DNA from: Pseudooceanicola onchidii
GTDB lineage: Bacteria; Pseudomonadota; Alphaproteobacteria; Rhodobacterales; Rhodobacteraceae
Length of the DNA stretch: 64,000 nucleotides
Assembly (NCBI RefSeq): GCF_004959925.1
Contig: NZ_SPUW01000001.1
Coordinates: 558,001-622,000 of the forward strand
Direction: 5' to 3'
Below, piece after piece: positions 35,813 to 44,007 of the stretch. Position numbers and translations under genes: made by a program. Every line of letters starts with the position of its first letter. Within the stretch, counting starts at the first letter, position 1. A model generated the notes under the pieces. The model saw only the letters and a list, made by a program, of their open reading frames with translations, had not been told where the DNA came from and did not search any database.

Positions 35813-37882
35813 ATGGCAGACGGAAAGGTCGACGGTACAGCCGGCAACGACTCCATACCGGCGTCCTATGTGGACGCGGATGGGGATTTCGTTGATGGCC
35901 CCGACGGCAACAACGACTCCATCTTCGGCTACGCGGGCAACGACACGATCTACGGGGGCGCGGGCAACGACACGGTCTATGGCCAGTCGGGCGATGACCG
36001 CCTTTATGGCGGATCGGGCGATGACCAGCTTCACGGCGATCTGGGCTGGGACACCCTGCATTCCGGTCTGGGCAATGACACCTATTACGGTGGCACGGGC
36101 CTGGATTACGTGGATTTCGGGGCCGAAACCTCGGGCGTCGAGGTCAACATGGGCACCGGCTTTATCGGCGGTGCGGCGGCCGGTGACGTCTTCGGCGGCG
36201 GCATGGACGGCATCTACGGCACCAACTACGACGACACGATCACGGGCTATGATGCCTGGTCGGGTGGTGGCGATCCCTATACCAACGTCTTCTTCGGGCG
36301 CGCCGGTGACGATTGGTTCGACGGGCGCGGCGGCCCCGACTGGATGTTCGGCGACAGCGGTGACGACACCTTTGCCATGACCGGCAGCCCGGGCGGCGAT
36401 TTCATCTATGGCGGTGAAGGCGGGTCCGACAACGACGAGATCGACCTGAGCTCTCAGGGGGCGGCCGTCACCGCGAACTACACCGCCCCCGAGGCCGGAA
36501 CGGTCGTGGTCGGCGCCGATACCGTCACCTTCGAGGGCATCGAGACCCTGCGCCTGACCGCCTACAACGACACCGTGACGGGCGGGGCCGGAGGCGAGAC
36601 CCTGATCGGCGGCGCCGGGGCCGACAGCCTTAGCACCGGCGGTGGCGGCGATTCCGTCGCGGCGGGCAGTGGCGACGATATCGTCTATGGCGGGTCGGGC
36701 GATGACACCCTGTCGGGCGATCTGGGTGCCGATCAGATCTATGGCGGGGATGGCAACGACACGCTTAGCGGGTCGGCGGGCAATGACCGACTGGAAGGCG
36801 GCGGCGGCGGTGACCTCCTGACCGGGGGCGCCGACACCGACACGCTGATGGGGGATGCCGGCCACGACACGCTGTACGGCGGCTCGGGCGATGACCTGAT
36901 CGACGGCGGCTCTGGCCATGATACGCTGCACGGCGGCGCGGGCCCCGACACCCTCTATGGTCGGTCCGGTGACGACGCCCTCTGGGGCGGGGCCGGGATC
37001 GACAGCCTGTATGGCGGCATCGGCAACGACAGCCTTTATGCCGCGTCGGGTGACGACGGCATCTACGGCGGGTCGGGCGACGACTATGTCACGCTGACCG
37101 GGCAGAACGCCTATGCGCTTTTCGGTGGCGAAGACCCGGGCGATACCGATTTCGACACCCTGGATATCTCGGCGCTCGGGGCGGCGGGGCAGGTGACGTC
37201 GATTACCTATGACACGCCGGACCGGGAAAGCGGCACGATCCTTTTTGCCAACGGCGATACCGCGACGTTCTCGGGCTTTGAAAAGATCGTCTGCTTCGCG
37301 CGCGGGACGCGTCTGCTGACGAACCACGGCTATCGCCGGGTCGAGAACCTTGACCTTGGCGACCTGCTTGTCACGCGCGACAGCGGGCTGCAGCCCATTC
37401 GCTGGCTCGGGCGGCAGCGGGTCGAGGCGACGACCGACAGCACCGCGCCCGTGATCCTGCGCCCCGGCGCCTGGGGGGCGACCCGCGCCGTCAAGGTGTC
37501 GCCGCAGCATCGCCTGCTGTTTACCGGCTGGCAGGCCGAGGTCCTTTTCGGAGAGCCAGAGGTTCTGGTGCCCGCCAAATACGCCATCGACGGGCGCAAG
37601 GTGGTCAGCCGGCCGGGCGGCAGCGTCGTCTATTACCACGTCTGCCTTGATCAGCATGATATCCTATGCGCCGACGGTGTGGCCGCCGAAAGCTTCCTGC
37701 CGGGCGACATCGGCGCCTCGGCCCTGGACCGGCTGCAGTTGGAGGATCTGTTCGCCGCGCTTCCCGCGCTGCGCCACGACCTGGACGCGATGCGGCCCGC
37801 ACGTCCGCTGTTGAAGGCCTATGAGGCCGAGGCGCTGCTGAACCTTGTCGCCGATGGCATGTGGGTGCGCGAAAACGCGTGA
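35813..37882 (+). CDS. RTX calcium-binding protein with C-terminal Hint domain
   Basis: 689 residues. Residues ~10-450 contain many glycine/aspartate nonapeptides of the GGxGxDxUx kind (for example GGAGNDTVYG, GGSGDDTLSG), which bind calcium and form a beta-roll after export by a type I secretion system. From Cys494 a Hint (hedgehog/intein) domain begins: CFARGTRLLTNHGYRRVENL, then VSPQHRLLFTGWQ and YYHVCLDQHDILCADGVAAE. This Hint type occurs in Rhodobacterales RTX proteins and may self-cleave. No secretion genes are adjacent. The ~200 bp upstream should hold its promoter. Confidence 0.9.
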   Translation: MADGKVDGTAGNDSIPASYVDADGDFVDGPDGNNDSIFGYAGNDTIYGGAGNDTVYGQSGDDRLYGGSGDDQLHGDLGWDTLHSGLGNDTYYGGTGLDYVDFGAETSGVEVNMGTGFIGGAAAGDVFGGGMDGIYGTNYDDTITGYDAWSGGGDPYTNVFFGRAGDDWFDGRGGPDWMFGDSGDDTFAMTGSPGGDFIYGGEGGSDNDEIDLSSQGAAVTANYTAPEAGTVVVGADTVTFEGIETLRLTAYNDTVTGGAGGETLIGGAGADSLSTGGGGDSVAAGSGDDIVYGGSGDDTLSGDLGADQIYGGDGNDTLSGSAGNDRLEGGGGGDLLTGGADTDTLMGDAGHDTLYGGSGDDLIDGGSGHDTLHGGAGPDTLYGRSGDDALWGGAGIDSLYGGIGNDSLYAASGDDGIYGGSGDDYVTLTGQNAYALFGGEDPGDTDFDTLDISALGAAGQVTSITYDTPDRESGTILFANGDTATFSGFEKIVCFARGTRLLTNHGYRRVENLDLGDLLVTRDSGLQPIRWLGRQRVEATTDSTAPVILRPGAWGATRAVKVSPQHRLLFTGWQAEVLFGEPEVLVPAKYAIDGRKVVSRPGGSVVYYHVCLDQHDILCADGVAAESFLPGDIGASALDRLQLEDLFAALPALRHDLDAMRPARPLLKAYEAEALLNLVADGMWVRENA

Positions 37883-37885
37883 CCC

Positions 37886-39799
37886 TCACGGTCTGACCAG
37901 GGCCGCCCGCGCGGTCTTCGCGTCGTATGTCAGCCCGGTGGCCTCGATCACCTTGCGGATCTGCCCGAACCCGCCGTCCGACAGCGCGTCACTGTCCACC
38001 TCGAACACGCGCGCGCCTGATCGGCGCAGCTGCGAAAGGCGGTGGTCATAAGCGTTGCAGAAAGGCACCCAGTAGTCCGCGCTGGTCGAATGCCGCGCCA
38101 TGAAGGACGTGCGGCACAGGCTGTCGATCACCCGCGCGCGGTCGCGCGTCACGATCACCCAGATCGCGTTCGGAAAGGCCTGATCGAACAGCCGCCACAA
38201 CAGGGTCAATTTAGGATCCTTGAACCCCCAGGGCTGCGACCCGTCATACCCTTCGGTACGCAGCTGCCGCGTGATCCTGCCGCGCAGGGTCGGGTCCGGG
38301 GGCAGCACGTCCCATGCAGGAAGGCTGCGCACGCCAAGCGGATCCGCCCCGAGGTCGCGCAGCAGCGGCTTCACGATCCCGTCGCGCAGCGCCCGGCTTT
38401 CGAAATAGCCCTGCGGGTTCTCGGCATTTCCGGGCACCGTGTCGCCCAGCCACAGGCCATGGTCGTGCAGCACCCGCATGGTCATCGAGGTCGCCGATCG
38501 CGGCAGGCCCAGCACGAAGACCGGCTGCTGCGGCTGCGGGCCGGGGGCTGGCCGGGCAAGGGCCGGGCGGTCGGCAAAGGCCTTCCGGGTCCGGTCGATC
38601 CAGCCGCCCACGACATCGGCGGTCAGGTCGTCCTTCGGCACGGTCGAGGCGCTGGCATAGGCGCTTTCGGCCCGGGCCTCCGCCCCCCAGAACCAATGCG
38701 CCGTGCGATTCATGATGGCCAGAAGCGGCACCTGGCTAAGCCCCGCCATGTGCCAGTTCGCGCTGTCGACCGAGATCACGCCCGCCAGCGGCCGGATCAT
38801 GTCGATCGTGTGCACGGGGTTCCGGGTGATATCCGCCAGCGGCACCATGCAGCGCCCGTCGGCCAGTAGCAGCTGGCGTTCGGCCTCGGACATGTCGAAC
38901 TGCAGCGCCAAAAACCGCGCATCCCGCGGCAGCAAATCGAGGAACATCTGCAGCGGGATATGCCGTTCCTCGCGCCGGTTCTGGCCCGACCCGCCGCGCC
39001 AGCAGATGCCCCAGACCGGCGGCTCGCCCTCCCGGCGCAGGGGGGTGTCGAAGGTGACAGGCGCAGCGATCTGCCCGGTGCGGCGATACCCCCGCCCGAC
39101 GAAATCGGCCGCCAGATGGGCGCGGGGGCGGGCGCCGTCGCGGGGCAGATCGTCATGCGCCGTAAAGCGCGCCTGCGGGAAATACCGCCGGATGATCGGC
39201 CCGTACTTGCGCAGCCCCACGAAGCGCGCGGTCTCGTGCCGCCCCTCGGCCCGGATATGGGCCAGGTGAAACAGCACGTCGCCCAGCCCCTGTTCCAGGA
39301 TGATGGTGCCGCAATCTTCGGCCGGATCTTCGGGCAGGGGGGCATGGGCCAGCGCCTTGGGCACCGTGCGCGGAAAGAGGATCGCGTTGTGGCGCGCCGC
39401 ATAAAGCGGAAAGCCCGTGCGATAGCGATTGGCCCAAAGCATGTGCAGCCCGGCCGTGGTGCGGAAATCGTCGCGTTCCTGATCGGTGACCTCGGGGTCC
39501 GACCGCAGGCGTTTCGCCGTTGCCGGATCCCTCTGGCGCAGGGCCAGCCGATAGCGCATCGGTCGCCAGTGCGTGGTGGCAAGCGAAGCATTGAGCCGCC
39601 GCGCCGCCGCCAGGTCGCCGGTATGGTAAAGCGCGCAGCCCAGTTGCAGGTAAGCCAGCCGCGACCTGTCGCGCGCGCCCGGGGGCGGATTGGCGATCAG
39701 CGGCGCGATCAGGGCATGGCAGTCCGAGACCTGGCCCTTGTTGAAGGCCTCGGTCGCGCGGTCGAAGATCGCCGCAGGATCGTCGGCCTTGGGGGTCAC
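37886..39799 (-). CDS. Fusion of a TPR/glycosyltransferase-like region and a sulfotransferase
   Basis: 637 residues from a GTG at 39799 that overlaps the stop of the upstream gene (GTGA). The first ~150 residues are helical and TPR-like (LAYLQLGCALYHTGDLAAAR). Residues ~150-400 resemble the glycosyltransferase-41-like region found beside TPRs (ILEQGLGDVLFHLAHI, WRGGSGQNRREERHIPL, VISVDSANWHMAGL). The last ~230 residues look like a sulfotransferase: 5'-PAPS-binding loop FVLGLPRSATSMTMR, then GFKDPKLTLLW and VIVTRDRARVIDSL. Acceptor unknown; a glycan or peptide is plausible. Confidence 0.72.
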   Translation of the reverse strand: MTPKADDPAAIFDRATEAFNKGQVSDCHALIAPLIANPPPGARDRSRLAYLQLGCALYHTGDLAAARRLNASLATTHWRPMRYRLALRQRDPATAKRLRSDPEVTDQERDDFRTTAGLHMLWANRYRTGFPLYAARHNAILFPRTVPKALAHAPLPEDPAEDCGTIILEQGLGDVLFHLAHIRAEGRHETARFVGLRKYGPIIRRYFPQARFTAHDDLPRDGARPRAHLAADFVGRGYRRTGQIAAPVTFDTPLRREGEPPVWGICWRGGSGQNRREERHIPLQMFLDLLPRDARFLALQFDMSEAERQLLLADGRCMVPLADITRNPVHTIDMIRPLAGVISVDSANWHMAGLSQVPLLAIMNRTAHWFWGAEARAESAYASASTVPKDDLTADVVGGWIDRTRKAFADRPALARPAPGPQPQQPVFVLGLPRSATSMTMRVLHDHGLWLGDTVPGNAENPQGYFESRALRDGIVKPLLRDLGADPLGVRSLPAWDVLPPDPTLRGRITRQLRTEGYDGSQPWGFKDPKLTLLWRLFDQAFPNAIWVIVTRDRARVIDSLCRTSFMARHSTSADYWVPFCNAYDHRLSQLRRSGARVFEVDSDALSDGGFGQIRKVIEATGLTYDAKTARAALVRP

Positions 39800-40566
39800 G
39801 ACTTGCGCGGGGTGATCAGCGTGTCCGGGCGGACCCGTTCCGCCGCCTCGAACAGCGAAAACGTCTGGTTCACGTAGTTCACCGCCCCGCCGATGTGGTC
39901 GATGTAGGTCTTCAGCTCGGGCGTCATCTGGGCCTCGACCATCTGCACGGTCCGCTCGGGGCTGTCGAATTCGAACTGGCAGTAGAACAGCGGCTCGCCG
40001 CGTTTCACCACGATCGGTTTCTCGATGTCGTGCCATTCGAAGGCCCACATCAGCGGGCGCGGCCAGACGTTGATCGGGAAGCGCCCGCCAAAGATCGTGC
40101 CGGGCAGCGGCGTGCGCCGGTAATGCATGTAGGCATCCAGCTGCGACATGTAGACCGGTTCATCCGCGATGAAGAGATAGGGCAGCTTCAACTGGATGAT
40201 CGGCCGGTCGGGAAATCGCCATTCGGTTTCGTTGACCACCATGATCCGCTTGCCCAGGGTCGAGCCCCGGATGCTGCTGGCCGGACCCGACAGGTTGCGC
40301 AGGACCGGCCGCCCGTCCTTGTCGCGGGCGAACCCGAGGTTCAGGTCGAACGGGCAGGGGACCTCGAAATAGCGGCTTTCAAGGTTCAGCACGGCGGGGC
40401 AGCGCGAGGCGCTTTTCGCGTGCTCCTTGCGGGCGTCGCGCGAATTCACCCGCCGGGGCGGGTCGTAGATCACCGGGCTGTCGACATCCGTCAGCAGCCA
40501 GCCGACCTTGACCGGCCCGCCCTTGGGATCATGCGCACCGCGCGTATAGTTGATCGTGAAATGCAT
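39796..40566 (-). CDS. Conserved protein of unknown function coupled to the sulfotransferase gene
   Basis: 256 residues, no signal peptide or membrane segment. The sequence is rich in aromatic residues and prolines (VGWLLTDVDSPVIYDPPRR, GRFPINVWPRPLMWAFEWHD, KRGEPLFYCQFEFDSPERTV) and looks like a compact beta-rich domain. I do not recognise the family. Its stop overlaps the sulfotransferase start by GTGA, so the two products are made together and may act on the same molecule. Confidence 0.7.
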   Translation of the reverse strand: MHFTINYTRGAHDPKGGPVKVGWLLTDVDSPVIYDPPRRVNSRDARKEHAKSASRCPAVLNLESRYFEVPCPFDLNLGFARDKDGRPVLRNLSGPASSIRGSTLGKRIMVVNETEWRFPDRPIIQLKLPYLFIADEPVYMSQLDAYMHYRRTPLPGTIFGGRFPINVWPRPLMWAFEWHDIEKPIVVKRGEPLFYCQFEFDSPERTVQMVEAQMTPELKTYIDHIGGAVNYVNQTFSLFEAAERVRPDTLITPRKS

Positions 40567-40668
40567 CGCTCGCCCCTTTGCCGCCCGATCGACGTGGGCG
40601 CCTTGCCGGAATTGGTAAGGTCAAAGCCGTGACCTGACAAGCCGGGGCTGGCGCCGGGCCGGGCAGGG

Positions 40669-41025
40669 TCAGGCGGTGGCGGGGGTGAAGTCGTTGCGCG
40701 TGACCGACCGGATCTGCGTCCAGTCGGGCAGCAGCGCCCGGGCCAGATGATCCGCCGCCAGCTTGCCGCGCCCCTCGCCGGGGATGAACACGTCGAACGA
40801 GGCATAGTCCTGCTTGGCCCAGGTCCGCACAGCCACGTGCCCTTCTGCCAGGATCAGCGCGCCCGACACGCCGCCGTCGACCGCGTGAAAGCTGGCCGAC
40901 AGAACCTCGGCCCCCGCGGCCTCGGCTGCGCCGCGCAAGGCGGCCTCGAGGGCGTCGGCGTCCGTCAGGTGACGGTCGCCACGGTGGTCGATCAGAAGGT
41001 GCGGGCCGGGGGTGAAATCAGTCAT
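40669..41025 (-). CDS. AdoMet decarboxylase (SpeD/SpeH) homologue lacking catalytic residues
   Basis: 118 residues from the ATG at 41025; a GTG seven codons earlier is possible. The fold signature of bacterial S-adenosylmethionine decarboxylase is clear: GPHLLIDHRGDRHLTD, LSASFHAVDGGVSG, EGHVAVRTW, DYASFDVFIPG. Aligned without gaps to the Thermotoga enzyme (from memory), the pyruvoyl-forming Ser63 is Gly, His68 is Arg and Cys83 is Pro, while Ser55 is kept. It therefore should not self-process or decarboxylate AdoMet. It may be a regulatory partner or have a new role. No other polyamine genes are nearby. Confidence 0.75.
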   Translation of the reverse strand: MTDFTPGPHLLIDHRGDRHLTDADALEAALRGAAEAAGAEVLSASFHAVDGGVSGALILAEGHVAVRTWAKQDYASFDVFIPGEGRGKLAADHLARALLPDWTQIRSVTRNDFTPATA

Positions 41026-41072
41026 GTGCAAGGTGTAGCCTGCCACGCGGGCCGATGGAATAGGCCGCGCGA

Positions 41073-42215
41073 TCAGGCGTCGGCCAATGCCACCGCCGCG
41101 CGGGCGATCACGATTTCCTCGTTTGTCGGGATCACCATGACCTGCACGGGACCGGTGCTGATGACCGGCGCATTGGCGTCATTGGCCGTGTCCGACACCG
41201 CGATGCCCAGCCAGTCCATGCCCGCGCAGACCCGCGCCCGGACGGGGGCCGAGTTCTCTCCGATCCCGCCGCAGAAGACGAGGCCATCGATCCCGCCCAG
41301 AACCGCCGCCATGGCCCCCAACTCGCGCCGGATACGGAAGACGAAGTAGTCCAGCGCCTCGACCGCCCGGGGATCGTCCGAGGCCTGCAATTCGCGCATG
41401 TCGTTGCTGAGACCCGACATGCCTTTCAGCCCGCTTTCCGTGTAAAGAAGATCGCTGATCTGGTCGGCGTCCATCCCCTCCTGCTGCATCAGGTAAAGCA
41501 CCACGCCCGGATCCAGCTGCCCGCAGCGGGTGCCCATGGGCAGGCCATCCAGCGCCGAAAACCCCATGGTCGAGGCCACCGACCGCCCATCCCGCAGGGC
41601 GCACATCGACGCGCCATTGCCCAGGTGCGCAACGACCACCCGCGACAGCGCGGGCGCGCGGCGGGCGACCTCTCCGGCGATGTAGTCATAGCTGAGTCCG
41701 TGGAACCCGTACCGCCGCACGCCCTTGTCATAGAAGCGCCGGGGCAGGGCGAAGGTGTCGTTGACGAAGGGATGGCCGCGATGGAAGGCCGTGTCGAAAC
41801 AGGCGATCTGCCGCGCCTGCGGAAAGGCCGCCATGGCCGCGCGGACACCGGCCAGGTTGTGCGGCTGGTGCAGCGGCGCGTAGGGGGCAAAGCCTTCCAG
41901 CTGCGCGATGACCTTTGGCGTCAGTTCGACGGGGGCCGCGTAATCTGGCCCGCCATGCACGACGCGGTGACCGACCACGGTGACCTGCGCATCGGGGTGG
42001 CTTTCGCTCAGCTCGGCCAGCACGGCCGCAAGCGCGCCTGCGTGATCGGTGCCGGGGGGCAGGTCCCGCGCGGGACCGCCCGCGGGCGTCAGCTGGGCCG
42101 CGCCGCCGATCCGGCCGACTTTGCCCTGCGCCAGAACAACCGGTTCGGCCTTGGCCCGGTAAAGCGCGTATTTCAGCGACGACGACCCGGCGTTGACGGT
42201 CAGGATATGGCTCAT
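41073..42215 (-). CDS. ackA: Acetate kinase
   Basis: Interconverts acetyl phosphate plus ADP and acetate plus ATP. 380 residues, near the usual 390-400. Motifs: LTVNAGSSSLKYALY (5-19), HRVVHGGPDY, FDTAFHRGHPF, VVAHLGNGASMCA with the phosphate loop, MGFSALDGLPMGTRCGQLDP, and FCGGIGENSAPVR. Its start overlaps the end of the MaoC-Pta fusion gene by ATGA, so acetyl-CoA can pass via acetyl phosphate to acetate, or the reverse. Confidence 0.95.
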   Translation of the reverse strand: MSHILTVNAGSSSLKYALYRAKAEPVVLAQGKVGRIGGAAQLTPAGGPARDLPPGTDHAGALAAVLAELSESHPDAQVTVVGHRVVHGGPDYAAPVELTPKVIAQLEGFAPYAPLHQPHNLAGVRAAMAAFPQARQIACFDTAFHRGHPFVNDTFALPRRFYDKGVRRYGFHGLSYDYIAGEVARRAPALSRVVVAHLGNGASMCALRDGRSVASTMGFSALDGLPMGTRCGQLDPGVVLYLMQQEGMDADQISDLLYTESGLKGMSGLSNDMRELQASDDPRAVEALDYFVFRIRRELGAMAAVLGGIDGLVFCGGIGENSAPVRARVCAGMDWLGIAVSDTANDANAPVISTGPVQVMVIPTNEEIVIARAAVALADA

Positions 42216-43603
42216 GATGCGAGCGTCCCGGCCATTCGGAAATGATGCAGCGCCGCCACCGCGCAGGAGGCGAGCCGCGACATTTCCCCGTCCGCGCGGG
42301 AATTGAGGATGATCGGCACCCGCGCGCCCATCACCACCCCCGCGGCTTCTGCGTGCGAGATATAGGTCAGCTGTTTCGCCAGCATGTTGCCCGCGTCGAT
42401 GTCGGGCACCACCAGCACCTCGGCGCGGCCGGCGACCGGCGACACGATGCCCTTGGTCCGTGCCGCCGCCATGTCGACCGCGTTGTCCATGGCCAGCGGC
42501 CCGTCGACCAGCCCGCCGGTGATCTGCCCGCGTTCCGCCATCTTGGACAGAAGCGCCGCGTCCATCGACGACGGGATCGCCGGGTTCACCGTTTCGACCG
42601 CCGACAGGACGCCGACCTTGGGATCGTCGATCCCGATGGAAATCGCGACGTCGATGGCGTTTTGCACGATATCCACCTTGGTCTTGAGATCCGGGGCGAT
42701 GTTGATGGCCGCATCCGTGACCAGCAGCGGATGCGCCAGCCCCGGCACGTCCATGACGAAGACATGGGTGAACCGCCGCCGCCCGCGCAGGCCCCGGTCG
42801 CGGTCCAGCGTCGGGCGCAGCAGTTCGTCGGTGTGCAGGTGGCCCTTCATCAGCGCATCGGCGCGGCCTTCGTTCACCAGCGCCACGGCGCGCGCGGCGG
42901 CCTCGGCGTGGTCGGGGATGTCGATGACCTCGATCCCTGTCAGATCCGCGCCTGCGGCCTGCGCCGCCGCAGTGATCTTTCCGGCGTGGCCGACGAAGAT
43001 CGGATCGATCAGGCTGTGCTGCCGCGCCAGCAGGGCGCCGCCAAGCGAATTCTCTTCCTCCGGGCAGACCACGGCGGTCCGCAGCGCGGGCAGGGGCTCG
43101 GCGCGGGCCAGCAGGGCCTCGAAATGCCTGTGGCGCTGCACCACCAGACCGGGCAGGTCCGACATGCGCTGCACCCGGCGGACCTTGGGCGGTTCGACCA
43201 CGGCCTCACCACGCAGGACGGGCGCGTCATCCGCCACGCGCCGCACATCGGTGCGCAGCGTCACCGTGCGGGCCGCCGCGTCCTTGGCAATCACCTCGAC
43301 CGTCGAGATCAGCTCGTCCCCGGCATGGGCGCGGTCGAGGAATTCGAAGCTTTGCGACCGGTAGAGCGTCCCGGCCCCGGGCAGCACGTTGCCCAGAACG
43401 GCCGAGACCAGAGAGCCCACGAACATGCCGGGGCAGATCGCCTCAGTCGCACCATCGCCGTCGCCGTCTTCGTCATGCAGGTGCATCGGATTGTGGTTGC
43501 CCGACACATTGGCAAAGACGATCAGGTCGTCCGCCGTACACAGCCTGCGCAGTTCGGACCGGTCGCCGACCTGCAGATCTTCAAATGTCTTGTTCTCAAT
43601 CAT
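42212..43603 (-). CDS. Bifunctional MaoC-like enoyl-CoA hydratase / phosphate acetyltransferase
   Basis: 463 residues. Residues 1-~140 are a MaoC hot-dog hydratase domain (FANVSGNHNPMHLHDED, where N-P-x-H is catalytic, then GMFVGSLVSAVLG). Residues ~150-463 are a phosphate acyl/butyryl-transferase domain (KGHLHTDELL, HVFVMDVPGLAHPLLVTDAA, GLVDGPLAMDNAVD, VPDIDAGNMLAKQL). The fusion is known in several proteobacteria. Coupled to ackA, it forms an acyl-CoA to acyl-phosphate to acid route; the linked hydratase suggests longer or hydroxy-acyl substrates as well as acetyl-CoA. Confidence 0.9.
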   Translation of the reverse strand: MIENKTFEDLQVGDRSELRRLCTADDLIVFANVSGNHNPMHLHDEDGDGDGATEAICPGMFVGSLVSAVLGNVLPGAGTLYRSQSFEFLDRAHAGDELISTVEVIAKDAAARTVTLRTDVRRVADDAPVLRGEAVVEPPKVRRVQRMSDLPGLVVQRHRHFEALLARAEPLPALRTAVVCPEEENSLGGALLARQHSLIDPIFVGHAGKITAAAQAAGADLTGIEVIDIPDHAEAAARAVALVNEGRADALMKGHLHTDELLRPTLDRDRGLRGRRRFTHVFVMDVPGLAHPLLVTDAAINIAPDLKTKVDIVQNAIDVAISIGIDDPKVGVLSAVETVNPAIPSSMDAALLSKMAERGQITGGLVDGPLAMDNAVDMAAARTKGIVSPVAGRAEVLVVPDIDAGNMLAKQLTYISHAEAAGVVMGARVPIILNSRADGEMSRLASCAVAALHHFRMAGTLAS

Positions 43604-43739
43604 GTCAAAATACCTGCTTTTGCCTCAACTTTGCTCATGCCACGCGCAAATGACAGCCATATTGACACCGATCAACAAATCCGGCGGCCGCCTGTGCTAG
43701 CCTTCCCCAGTTGCCGAAAAATCCAGCGGAGGGGACGCG

Positions 43740-44003
43740 ATGGCACGCACTGCAACGATGAGAGCCACCAACCCGGCGATGGCCTGGATGGGGGCCTGGA
43801 TGGAAATGGGCACCGGGCTGGTCAGCTTCGGCGCGCGCCGCCTGCAAAAGGATATGGCCTTTCAGCACGACCTGCTGACGGCCAAGCCACAGGAGGTCGG
43901 GGCTCTTCAGCGCGCCTTCTGGCAAGGCGCGCTGGACGACTATCACGAGGAAACGGGCCGCATCGTGGAACTGGCCCACAAGGCGGGGATGCCCGACCTC
44001 TAG
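43740..44003 (+). CDS. Phasin-like small protein
   Basis: 87 residues, mostly amphipathic helix, beginning MARTATMRATNPAMAWMGAW. The pattern MGTGLVSFGARRLQKDMAFQ, then GALQRAFWQGALDDYHEETG resembles phasin_2-type proteins that coat polyhydroxyalkanoate granules. The ATG follows a GGAGG site. It is divergent from the MaoC-Pta/ackA operon and converges with an enoyl-CoA hydratase gene, a setting that fits acyl-CoA/PHA metabolism. No PHA synthase is in the window. Confidence 0.68.
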   Translation: MARTATMRATNPAMAWMGAWMEMGTGLVSFGARRLQKDMAFQHDLLTAKPQEVGALQRAFWQGALDDYHEETGRIVELAHKAGMPDL

Positions 44004-44007
44004 GCCC

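Noticed and set aside
35624-37657. 677-residue minus-strand frame opposite the RTX gene
   Set aside because: Its apparent repeats (VVARVAV-like) are only the antisense reading of the RTX Gly-Asp repeats.
35813-37882. Tandem DNA repeats in the RTX region as a CRISPR array or satellite
   Set aside because: The periodicity is 27 bp and in frame, with amino-acid-level conservation; it encodes RTX nonapeptides.
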